DNA of 64,000 nucleotides from Begonia masoniana (taxonomy: Eukaryota; Streptophyta; Magnoliopsida; Cucurbitales; Begoniaceae). A program made the translations under genes and the position numbers. Below the pieces are notes generated by a model. That model was not told where the DNA came from and ran no database searches. It saw only the letters and a list, made by a program, of their open reading frames with translations. This document shows positions 51,802-62,387 of the stretch, one piece after another; the stretch's first letter is position 1, and every line of letters begins with the position of its first letter. Where the stretch lies: contig CM039502.1 in assembly GCA_022432975.1 (NCBI GenBank), forward strand, positions 796,375-860,374, read 5' to 3'.

Positions 51802-53601
51802 TAGGAGTGAGCATAGTCCGGTCCGATCCAGGTTTTTGAGAGATTAGGACCGGACCATTAAAATTTGGGTTTCAAATTTTTGCAGCAATAAACCAAAAAA
51901 AATTCAAGAATCGGACCAGAAATCTAGTCACGGTTTTGGCCCTCCCATATTTTTAATTTTTTTCTAAATTGTTTTAAGGCAGAAAAGGATAGATGTTCTC
52001 ACTTCGTTTTTGCTCTAAAACTAACCGGTTCTGCTCTAAATCCAGGTTTTTTTAATTTTTTGTCCCATTTATAGGAAAAAAAATTAATACTAAAAGCAGA
52101 AACGGTTCTCGCTATTTTTTTAGACCAGTGGAAATCCAATATCTAAGGGCAGAACCGGATAGCGTAGCTTGCCCCTGCTAAAAACCATTCCAGTGGATGT
52201 TCTCACTATTCAAGTAGAAAACAAAAAAATTCCAAAAAAATTAGATGTTCCAAAAGAAAAAATAGATGTTCTAGTGGATGAACCGGATAGCGTAGCCCAC
52301 TGGATGTTCCGAAAAAATTCTTATACAATGCCACAAAAAAAAAAGGAAAAAAAAACTAGTACTAAAAAAAATGTAATTAAATAAAAATTAAAATAGCCAA
52401 ATCCACCAATCTAACAAACATCTAATAATCTTACAAAAAATAAATCAACATACAAGAGATTCAGATTTTCATTTTAAGTCTCATTTCTTTCCAGAAACTC
52501 CAGAAGCTTAACATTAAAAGAACAGGAAACACAAATTATAGGATTCGTGCTTTGAATTCACAAAAAACATGCTGCCTAAATAGAACAAAAAACACTTTGC
52601 TAAAATGTAATTGACACAACCTAATTAAACCACAAGACAGACTTAATTATGCAAATGCTGCCTAAGACAAACAAAACAGAGCAATAAACAGCAAGAGATT
52701 CATACAGCAAAATACAAGAACAAGCTGTAAAATTAAAACAAAACACACAACTAAAACATAGAATATATAAACAGAACTAAACAGAAAATATGGCAATTAA
52801 ACATGCTACATGCTACCGTGAAACAGGAAACACAAAATAGAAAAACACACCAGAATCATGCTTCAAAAACACAAGAACAATCTATAAAAATCTATAATTA
52901 CTAAACAGAATGCACAACAATAGCTCAGAAAAATCTATAGGTTAAGACAAAAAAAACAGAGCAATAAAAAGCAAGAGATTCGCGCAGCAAACCACAAGAA
53001 TCACGCTGTAAAATTAAAACAAAAAACACAACTAAAACACAGAAAATATGCCAATTAACATGATACATACAGCGGTTAAACAGAAAACACAAAATAAAGG
53101 GTCGGTACTGCAAGCAGAAGCCTAAACAGAAGGTCGGTACTCTTTCGGTTAGAGCCGAGAGAGTACCCCAAAATCCAGAACGAAATATCCCAAAAACAGG
53201 TTCAAAAACGTCTGAAACAGAGGAAGGGGCTAACCTCTAATCGAGAAACAAGAAGCGTGCGACAGAGGATGAGGGACAGCGAGGGCTAGAGACTTGAGAG
53301 TCGTCTGTCGAAGAGAAGAGGCAGACGACTGAGACGAGAGAGTAACCTCTTTCGTCCGAGAAGAGTCTTCTGTCGAAGAGAAGAGGCAGCGGCAAATGGA
53401 AAGTAAATAGAGGATTTAGGGTTATAAAGTATGGTCCGGTCCGATCTTCTGTCTTTAGACCCAAAAACTGGAATGATAACTTCGGTTCTGGTAAATCAAA
53501 ACCGAAAATTATTAATTTAATGGGTAAAACCTACCAGAACCGGACCAAATACGTTGGTTCTGGTCCAATTCTAGATTCTGGATCGGTTTTGCTCACCTCT
53601 A
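51802..53601. mobile_element. hAT-like non-autonomous element, 1.8 kb
   Basis: The ends are short inverted repeats (TAGGAGTGAGCA and, inverted, TAGAGGTGAGCA). The sub-terminal regions on both sides are rich in GGTCCGGTCC / GAACCGGACC words, typical of hAT sub-terminal motifs. It is flanked by an 8-bp duplication with one mismatch (CACGAGTT at 51794-51801 and TACGAGTT at 53602-53609). The paralogous site at 47820 (ATTACATGAGTTATTATG) lacks it. The body is A/C-rich with no transposase. Confidence 0.82.
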
Positions 53602-55312
53602 TACGAGTTATTATGTAATAAACTAACTTAATTAAGTAAAGAGTAGTAATAGGTTTACCTACTAATTTTATATTATAATTTTACTTCATGATGTAATAAT
53701 CATCTGTTTAATAGAACTGATGATTTAATTTACTATTTTATAATTTATCTTGATTTACATATTAATTAATGAGTAAACGAATTGTCATAGCAGAAGATAA
53801 ATTTAGAGTATAGAATTAAAAAAAAAAAAACTAGTACTAAAAAAAATGTAATTAAATAAAAATTAAAATAGCCAAATCCACCAATCTAACAAACATCTAA
53901 TAATCTTACAAAAAATAAATCAACATACAAGAGATTCAGATTTTCATTTTAAGTCTCATTTCTTTCCAGAAACTCCAGAAGCTGTAACATAAAAGCACAG
54001 GAAACACAAATTATAGGATTTCGTGCTTTGAATTCACAAAAAACATGCTGCCTAAAATAGAACAAAAACACTTTGTCTAAATGTAATTGACACACCTAGA
54101 TTAAACCCACAGACAGACTTAATTATGCAATGCTGCCGAAGACAAACAAAACAGAGCAATAACAGCAAGAGATTCATACAGCAAAATACAAGAACAAGCC
54201 TGTAAAATTAAACACAAAACAACACAACTAAAAACATAGAATATATAAACAGAACCCTAAACAGAAAATATGGCAATCAACATGCTACATGCTACCGTGA
54301 CCACAGGAAACACAGAAATAGAAAAACACAACCAGAATCATGCTTCAAAAACAACAAGAACAATCTATAAAAATCTATAAGTACTCAACAGAATGCACAA
54401 CAATAGCTCAGAAAAATCTATAGTTAAGACAAAAAAAACCATGAGCAATAAATAAGCAAGAGATTCGCGCAGCAAACCACAAGAATCACGCTGTAAAATT
54501 AAAACAAAAAACACAACTAAAACACAGAAAATATGCCAATTAAACATGATACATACAGCGGTTAAACAGAAAACACAAAATAAAGGGTCGGTACTGCAAG
54601 CAGAAGCCTAAAACAGAAGGTCGGTACTCTTTCGGTTAAGCCGAGAGAGTACCCCAAAATCCAGAACGAAATATCCCAAAAACAGGTTCAAAAACGTCTG
54701 AAACAGAGGAAGGGGCTAACCTCTAATCGAAGAAACAAGAAGCGTGCGACAGAGGATGAGGGACAGCGAGGGCTAGAGACTTGAGAGTCGTCTGTCGAAG
54801 AGAAGAGGCAGACGACTGAGACGAGAGAGTAACCTCTTTCGTCCGAGAAGAGTCTTCTGTCGAAGAGAAGAGGCAGCGGCAAATGGAAAGTAAATAGAGG
54901 ATTTAGGGTTATAAAGTATGGTCCGGTCCGATCTTCTGTCTTTAGACCCAAAAACTGGAATGATAACTTCGGTTCTGGTAAATCAAAACCGAAAATTATT
55001 AATTTAATGGGTAAAACCTACCAGAACCGGACCAAATACGTTGGTTCTGGTCCAATTCTAGATTCTGGATCGGTTTTGCTCACCTCTATACGAGTTATTA
55101 TGTAATAAACTAACTTAATTAAGTAAAGAGTAGTAATAGGTTTACCTACTAATTTTATATTGTAATTTTACTTCATGATGTAATAATCATCTGTTAATGG
55201 AACTGATGATTTAATTTAACTATTTTATAATTTATCTTGATTTACATATTAATTAATGAGTAACACGTAATTGTCATAGCAGAAGATAAATTTAGAGTAT
55301 AGAATTAAAAAA
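52352..55312. repeat. Tandem segmental duplication, period about 1.47 kb
   Basis: The segment from about 52352 to 53820, covering most of the hAT-like element and 220 bp of right flank, is repeated at about 53822-55312. The joints lie in A-rich runs next to AAACTAGTACTAAAAAAAAT. The second half of the two copies is nearly identical, whereas the first 800 bp differ mainly by many single-base insertions and deletions. Confidence 0.93.
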
Positions 55313-55902
55313 AAAATTGATACCAAAAGAAAAATGAACCAAGAACCCGTAATTTTTCTAACCAACTTCCTTACCTATAATTCATATGTCATAGATTACA
55401 AAGCATAATATTAATTTGTTTGTTTAGTTGCATGATCATATAAACTACCATGATTACTAATTAACTCATTGCCAGAAAGAAGAAGACGAAAACTCTTCAA
55501 CACATTTTTTTCGAAAAGCATTTCATACAAAAAATTTCATAGTTCATCTATTGGTGGATTGATTTGCAAGTAATTCATCTTTCCGTTTGGAGGAGTCCCT
55601 CTAGTTTACTTTATTTAGTCCCAACTGCTAGTATTATCCATCTAAATACATAGTATTTGAAATTCTAGTTATTCTTTTTCTTCTTTGAACTCTGTATTCA
55701 CACACTTCAATTATACTTTGTTCTTAATTTCACTTCATACCACAACAAAAACATAATAGGCTGAAGGATAACTATTGCAATCCATAGATTGCATGGGGAG
55801 TGTCTATGGATTCACCTTACTTGGCAAATTATCCATGGGTTTGCACTTGCATATATAATAATATCAAAATCAAAATCAACTTTGATTTTTGATCTTAATT
55901 TT
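55313..55902. other. Intergenic, inverted copy of part of 48.4-48.8 kb
   Basis: Positions 55585-55695 match the reverse complement of 48362-48435 and 48725-48770. No gene is seen. Confidence 0.6.
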
Positions 55903-56005
55903 GCATCCATTCTATTAGCTCCCCTTTATACTTTTTTACTTACTTTGCATCCTCGGATGCTTGGTATCCACTTCTATTTTATAAAAGATGCTAATTGGTT
56001 ATTTA
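55903..56005. repeat. Left arm of a split inverted repeat around a TOM20 exon
   Basis: TAGCTCCCCTTTATACTTTT through GGTATCCACTTCTATTTTAT and AAAAGATGCTAATTGG is the reverse complement of 56334-56350 joined to 59088-59172. The right arm was split by the gypsy element. Confidence 0.85.
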
Positions 56006-56350
56006 CACGCATTGTGGACTGAGATGTCTTCGATGCATATACTTCTTTGAAATTTTTGTTATTTTTTTTCTTGTTTTCATTTCATTATACGATGATGTTC
56101 CTCAGAATCTATTGAAGTGGGGAGGAGCATTGCTAGAATTGTCACAGTTCCAAAATGTTGCAGACTCCAAGGCTATGATCAAAGGTTTATGGTTTTTCTT
56201 ACCAAGTGTAATTATTCCGTGGTGGTGTCGTACTGTACTTTAGGAGCCATCTGTTTCAAACGGAATTTGCTCAAGTTTATTATGTATAGCAACTGACATG
56301 AATTATGTAGAGTTCTACCTACCTATTCTATCAATAACCAATTAGCATCT

Positions 56351-59082
56351 TGATGCAGTGGGATGCGAGAACGAATGAAAAAATCCTCTCGCAAGAGGAA
56401 ACCCTAATTTTCTGAATCTTGAATAATAATTGAATAATTGAAAATTCGGAATACAACCTTAAATAAAATAGCCAACTAATTTAGGAAATTAAAATAAAAT
56501 AAAATAGTTCATAAAATATTTAAATGTTGATTTGAAGGCTTGGGATCTTTGAATACTAATTTGAAACTGATTTGAAAGATTTCGGGCCTGATTTAGGGGA
56601 TCACCACATCATTCTCCCCCACCATAGAAAAACTCGACCCCGAGTTTTCCGGATATATTAATTCGTCGTCCGGAAAGAACGGAAAGATATGGTGCTGAAT
56701 GTCTCTCTTAGGTGGCAAACCACTCGGCAGCTCCTTAGGAACGATGTCAGCAAACTCTTCCAATAACAGGTTGACTTCTCGAGGTAGTTTGATCGTCGAA
56801 TGCTCTTCACCAACCACTATAATTTGTCGCATGAATAGTGTATAAGCCTTCTGAAATTCTTTAATTGCCTCCTCCATTTCATGACCCGTTTGAGTATTAG
56901 TAAGGAAAGATCGTCCCTCTACTTTAAAAGTTTTAGGACGGTGTTTTGCTTTCAGAGGAAGTAATGTGAACTTCATCATGTCTGTCGTCAAATTATAGAC
57001 GTTGTCTCTGCCTACGTGTTGAGCGTCTACGTCAAACTGCCACGGTCTACCAAATAGAATGTGACATGCATCCATATCTACGATATCACAGTACACTTCA
57101 TCTGTATATTTGCCGATAGAAAATGATACATTGCATCGCTCTTTCACTTGAATCTCCTCGGCTTCCTTGATCCATCCAATTGAGTACGGATTAGGGTGCT
57201 TCTCTATTGGTAATTGTAAAATCTCTACAGCTTTTCTACCGATAATATTCTCGCAACTACCACTGTCGATGATCAAATCAAAGAGTCGACTATTAATAGT
57301 GCATCTGGTGCGAAATAATTGATGTCTCTGGGAGTAATCTTCTTGCTTAGGAGTGAGCATCAATTTTTGAATTATGAATGCCTCTTCTCCCCTCTCTCCG
57401 TCCCCTTCTTCATACGCCTCCACGTCGCCATCAGGTTCACAACAAATTTCTTGCTCATGCTCATCTCTATCAACAATATTGATTGTTCTCCGATTCGGAC
57501 ACTCGTTTGACCGATGACCAGCCTGATTGCATCGGAAACATTTGCCAAGGATAGGTCTCGCATGGGGATTGGTTGATTTTGGCGCTTCTTTATTTTCGGT
57601 TACCACTCGCTTCCCAATCGATTTATCTTCTGTCTGTTCTGAGTGAGTTGGGATGTTAGAAACTGACTTTTCTTTCTCCATATTATTTCTCTGAAACCCT
57701 TCATTCTCGTAAGTACGCCTGCTCAAGTCAAACCTACTATTGTTGCCCTGTTTCTCTTGGATCATCAGTTCAGCCTTTATCGCCATATTTTTTGCTTCAT
57801 TCAGACTTCGCAAAACATGAACTCCGATTTTGTCTCGAATATAGGGTTTCAACCCATCCAAATATCGAGCTACCTGTTGCCCTTCATTTTCTCGCAAGTC
57901 ATTCCTTTCTGCCAATTTCATAAATTCGGCTGTATAATCATACACAGTTCTCATACCTTGATGACAACGCTGATACTGTTGGAAGAGAATTTGTTCATAA
58001 TCAGGGGACAAGAAATCTGCCCGTAATAATTGCTTCATCCGAGTCCAGGTTCTAACAGGTTGTTTGCCTTCTCGATAGCGCCTGTTTTGTAGCCTCTCCC
58101 ACCATGCAGAAGCTCCGCCCTTCAATCGGCACGCCACCAATTTCACCTTTTTTTCTGACAGAATCTCCATGTATTCGAAGAATCGATCAACCTCAGCAAT
58201 CCAATCGATGAAATCTTCGATTTTTAAATTTCCGTTGAAGCTAGGGATGTCCACCTTCAATTTAAACTCGTTTTTCGACAGCATGATAGTCATGATTATT
58301 AAATCTGCCGTTACCGCCACCAAATCTGCCACGACCGCCGCCGAATCTACCATGACCACCGCCAAAACCGCCGCCGCCAAATCGGCCAAAACCGCCGCTG
58401 CCGCCGCCGCCGCCGCCGCCATCTCCTTCACGACGACCGAAGCGGTTTTCTATTGTCTCCACCTCTTCTTCTTCTTCATCTGAATCAACCTCATAATCGA
58501 GTATAGGTCGTCTTAGATTATTCGCAGGAACAGGTAGTTCATAGCGTTCGCCTTGAGCAGTCTCATCTCTTTTTCTGTTGGCATCAAATCCTAGGGTGTC
58601 AAAACGACCAATCAAGTCTTCAAGGCGCTGCTCGATACGCCGGAATCGTTGATCAACGTTTTCCTCCAAGTTTTTGAATGCCGCCTCTTGAGCCCCTAAT
58701 CCGGCTCGCAAGACTCCCACTTCCTGAACGACATTCAGGACGTGATTGCTTCCTGAACTGGTCATTGCAGACTGAACTGAAAACAGCTCTGATACCACCT
58801 GACGCAGCGGGATGCGGGAACAAACGAAAAAATCCTCTCGCAAGAGGAAACCAAGAGAAACCCTAATTTTCTGAATCTTGAATAATAATTGAATAATTGA
58901 AATTTCGGAATACAATCTTAAATAAAATAGCCAACTAATTTAGGAAATTAAAATAAAATAAAATAATGCATAAAATAGTTCATAAAATATTTAAATGTTG
59001 ATTTGAAGGCTTGAGATCTTTGAATACTGATTTGAAGCTGATTTGAAAGATTTCGGGCCTGATTTAGGAGATCACCACATCA
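56351..59082 (-). mobile_element. Gypsy-type element carrying only gag and protease
   Basis: LTRs at 56351-56611 and 58800-59082 (starts TGATGCAGTGGGATGCG / TGACGCAGCGGGATGCG, ends CACCACATCA) share most of their length, and the element is flanked by a perfect 5-bp duplication CATCT (56346-56350 and 59083-59087). On the minus strand the right LTR is followed by GGTGGTATCAGAGC, a methionine-tRNA primer site. The interior codes for gag and protease only; coding sequence stops at the first residues of reverse transcriptase (ELPSGLPPKRDIQHHI), so the rest of pol was deleted. Confidence 0.93.
56593..58765 (-). pseudogene. Gypsy gag-protease polyprotein, one frame change
   Basis: Starts MTSSGSNHVLNVVQEVGVLR at 58765, with a coiled coil, an acidic patch and a Gly/Phe/Arg-rich stretch. 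At an A5 run (58271-58275 on the plus strand) the frame changes; one more A would keep it open into NEFKLKVDIPSFNG and the Gag domain (ACRLKGGASAWWERLQ). The CCHC knuckle CFRCNQAGHRSNEC (about 57527-57568) and an aspartic protease motif LIIDSGSCENIIG follow, then the start of reverse transcriptase, after which the frame ends at 56593. The single-base change could be decay, sequencing error or a +1 shift site; the missing pol makes the element non-autonomous either way. Confidence 0.88.
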
Positions 59083-59172
59083 CATCTTTTATAAAACAGA
59101 AGTGGATACCAAGCATCCGAGGATGCAAAGTAAGTAAAAAAGTATAAAGGGGAGCTAATAAAATGGATGCAA
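59083..59172. repeat. Right arm of the split inverted repeat
   Basis: TTTATAAAACAGAAGTGGAT to CTAATAAAATGGATGCAAAG is the reverse complement of 55903-55990. Its first bases (CATCT) are the target-site duplication of the gypsy element. Confidence 0.85.
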
Positions 59173-59412
59173 AGAGAGTAGAGCAGGGATAATAGAAATA
59201 TGGTAGTGTTTAAAGGATAAAAAATGAAGGAAAAGATTAAAGATACGAACATAGGCCTCAAGAGGGTACTTGGCATAGTTAACTTCGGTAACTTTTCTGG
59301 TGTGCTCGAACAGGAGGAGACGATCGAAATCTTCCTGAGAAAGTCCATCAAAGTTTGCTCCGGAGTCTATGTTGGGAAAACTCCATCAAAGTCAGCCATT
59401 GGCGACTGACTC
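59173..59412. other. Remnant DNA within the TOM20 pseudogene
   Basis: No recognisable coding sequence; the missing SKLEEALLINP segment of TOM20 would be expected here. Confidence 0.4.
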
Positions 59413-59662
59413 AAGCACGAAGCGTTATGGTGTCTGGGAAATGCTCACACCTCTCATGCATTTCTAACACCTAACCCCGAAGAGGCAAAAGTTTATTTTG
59501 ATAAAGCACATGAATGCTTCCAAAAAGCTATTGATGGGGTAATTTCTTAATCTTTTTTTGTTTAACACAACCTTTCTATCTTTTCAAACACGACATAGGA
59601 TTTTTCTGTTGTAGGACCCCAGTAATGAACTCGATCTCAAGTCTTTGGAAGTCACAACAAAG

Positions 59663-60188
59663 GTGATTACTTTGTGATTGGAAGAGGCCCTTGTATTTTA
59701 AATCCTTTTATTATGGTTGCTTTGTTTGTAAAATTTTAGAAATGTAGTGTTACATACGATTGTAATTAGTTTATTTGTATCATATAGTATGTCTTCGTGC
59801 AAGTTAATGATTCTAAAAGTTAATATAATGTGATTAATTTCATCACTTAGGGTCTAGGCCCTGAAACAAGGTGTCTCTATATGTTGGGTCCTAGTTATAG
59901 CTTTAGTATTTGGTCTTGGAGCCTGCATCTAATACATTTGTTTTTACTTTGATGATGCATGTGTATGGTGTAGAAATTCTATGGAGACGAGCGATATACC
60001 AATGACTAGGTGGAAGTAAACAGCAAGTTTTAATGGTTAACTATGGTTTGTTATTTTTATAATTAACTTAAAATTGAAAATATGTCCTTTATTCTTTATT
60101 TTTTTATTTTTTTATGTTTTTGGGTAGAATTTAAATGAAAAGCTTTACTCTTTTAGTTATATTGAAGTTAATGACCCTGCTTACTTAC
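59663..60188. other. Last intron region of the TOM20 pseudogene
   Basis: AT-rich, begins with a normal donor (AAG|GTGATT). No AG acceptor is found in the expected place just before 60189. Nothing else is seen. Confidence 0.5.
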
Positions 60189-60214
60189 GCACCGGACTTT
60201 CACTCGGAGCTACA

Positions 60215-60923
60215 TGATACGTCCCACATCGGAAATTGAGTGTCTCCTGGCACAGGATATAAGGGCGGGGTCAAACCTCCCCCCTTAAGTGCGCTTTTGG
60301 GTGGAGTTAGGGTTCTGTGCCTTTATCATTTGGTATCGACGTATCATCCCCACCCCCTTGAGACCCGACCGCCTCGGTCGTCAATCTGTCGAACCTCAAG
60401 CGACACCGGGGAACAGAGATGGTGGCTTTGATACCAAATGATAAGGCACAGAACCCTAACTCCACCCAAAAGCGCACTTAAGGGGGGAGGTTTGACCCTG
60501 CCCTTATATCCTGTGCCAGGAGACACTCCATTTCCGATGTGGGACATATCATCCCCACCCCCTTGAGACCCGACCGCCTCGGTCGGCAATCTGTCGAACC
60601 TCAAGCGACACCGGGGAACAGAGATGGTGGCTCTGATACCAAATGATAAAGGCACAGAACCCTAACCTCCCCCCTTAAGTGCGCTTTTGGGTGGAGTTAG
60701 GGTTCTGTGCCTTTATCATTTGGTATCAGAGCCACCATCTCTGTTCCCCGGTGTCGCTTGAGGTTCGACAGATTGCCGACCGAGGCGGTCGGGTCTCAAG
60801 GGGGTGGGGATGATATGTCCCACATCGGAAATGGAGTGTCTCCTGGCACAGGATATAAGGGCAGGGTCAAACCTCCCCCCTTAAGTGCGCTTTTGGGTGG
60901 AGTTAGGGTTCTGTGCCTTATCA
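60215..60923. mobile_element. Composite TRIM with inverted copies, inside TOM20 exon
   Basis: The unit is a small LTR (TGATATGTCCCACATCGGAA to GTTCTGTGCCTTATCA, about 115 bp), then TTTGGTATCAGAGCC (primer site) and a short GC-rich interior ending in a purine tract (AAGGGGGTGGGGA). Copies are present in both orientations: plus at 60215-60335, minus at about 60425-60660, plus at about 60700-60923. The minus and last plus parts form an inverted repeat centred near 60682. The whole 709 bp is flanked by a 5-bp duplication CTACA (60210-60214 and 60924-60928), so it entered as one insertion or was rearranged in place later. Confidence 0.88.
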
Positions 60924-61001
60924 CTACATAAGCATGGGCTTGATCAACATATTGCTGGCGGGCCATCAGCTACTTCTGCGTCTGCTTCCTCCATTCCAAA
61001 G

Positions 61002-61689
61002 GTTAGTTTTACCAATCAATTTCGATGCAACATTATTATTCATCATAGCCTTAGGGACACGCATGAGTTTAATTTAGGCTACCAATTGTTAGGATTTTTA
61101 AATGAATTATATGGTGAAGTTTGGAAAAACATTTATCGGTTCATTTGCGCATTGTGGTGAAATATATTTTGTGTTAAACCCAAAACCATAGATGTGCTGC
61201 CACGTCACCCACCCCGACCTGGTTAAAGTCCGCGTGGAACAAAATAAGAGCCCTACCCAATCATTGCAGAACGCGTGGATATTTTCAAATGGTTGCCGCC
61301 CAATTAAAACAAGTCAATTTGCTTTGATGTGCACGAAACAAATAAATCATATTAAATAATTAAACTAAGAAGGCGTTCTCAAGAATTTAATTAAAGAATA
61401 AAAGAATATATTTCCACAAAAGGCAAATCATGGGTTTATTTTAATTCATATTAATATTAAATTAGTTGAATACTTGGATTTTGGTGTTGCTGATGTAATT
61501 TACTTATGGGAGAACTTCTCTCATTAATTACATTAATTTTGACTTCCCAACATTGTTTTATTATTATTTTAATTTAAAATGTTTATATCAACTTTTGATA
61601 TTTAGACCTATGAGCCAAACCCCTTAACTTATAAGGTATTCATATCACGTGTTACACACTACTATATAATATTAAGAATGATGTTTTGA
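61002..61689. other. Intergenic DNA
   Basis: No gene is recognised. The TOM20 C-terminal membrane anchor was looked for and not found. Confidence 0.5.
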
Positions 61690-62010
61690 TATTTTCCAAT
61701 GTGGAAACAATATTTTATTTTTGTTTTTCTTAATAAATTTTATATTAAATCAAACCAAATGAATATTTTATATGACAATTGAGAAGGTTAGAAAAAACAT
61801 GTTTTTAGATAAATAATTAATATTATAGAGACATATTTTTCTATTTGTAACCTGAGTAAAGAGAATAATTTATGACTTGAAATATAAAGTATTATTCGAG
61901 TGTCTCGTATACAGTGATATTATGTACAACTTTATCATGTATTTAATTTGATAATTTATAATGAAAATGTAGTATTCAGTTTTATTATTAAAATATTATC
62001 GTTTGGATAA
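61690..62010. repeat. Dispersed repeat, inverted copy of 255-600
   Basis: Reverse-complement match to the left end of the window, with shared words TTAATTTGATAATTTATAAT and CCAAATGAATATTTTATATG. Non-coding. Confidence 0.75.
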
Positions 62011-62387
62011 AAATATTCCATTTTGACTCTCTAAACATCGTACATTATACACCAGTATAAGTAAAGCTGTCACAGTCAACGTAATTTTGAATTTTCTTCC
62101 ATTTACCCCGTGGAAGTGGAATGCATAAACAATCAAATTTTGAGCGGTCTATCAGTGTGACGAAATCGCAATCACCAGCTCCTCATCCCGGTTCGTCATC
62201 ATGGCCAGTTCTTTGCCAAATTTGAGCCGTCAGCAAGTTTCTCCGCTTCTTTTTGCTTCCGATTCAAGGAGGAGAGTGAGGAAGAGGGAATTTATTTATT
62301 TTTTTGAGTCACGTTGAGATTGTAAAGCGAGAGTCTTTGCCAGGGTTCTCTCAGGACTTGTTTGGCTGTCGTTTGGGATTTCCGAGA

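Larger units (their letters stand above)
56090..61001 (+). pseudogene. TOM20: Mitochondrial import receptor TOM20, pseudogene
   Basis: Plant TOM20 is an outer-membrane TPR receptor for mitochondrial presequences. Four exon pieces lie in order: 56090-56184 (NLLKWGGALLELSQFQNVAD), 59413-59538 ([20 protein letters not shown] then [20 protein letters not shown]), 59615-59662 (DPSNELDLKSLEVTTK) and 60189-60214 joined to 60929-61001 (APDFHSELHKHGLDQ then the Ser/Ala-rich linker ending SSIPK). The first helix (DFDRLLFFEHAR), the segment between exons 1 and 2 (SKLEEALLINP) and the C-terminal membrane anchor are not found; a stop precedes KHEAL; no AG acceptor precedes the last exon. A 2.7-kb gypsy element splits the first intron and a TRIM splits the last exon. 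It cannot encode a working receptor. Confidence 0.88.

Noticed and set aside
53237..54951. Repeated minus-strand frame MGLKTEDRTGPYFITLNPLF
   Set aside because: It lies in the hAT-like element end and is duplicated with it; no similarity to a transposase.
60344..60931. Proteins of 74-103 residues starting MPLSFGIRATISVPRC on both strands
   Set aside because: They are translations of TRIM LTR and interior copies present in both orientations.
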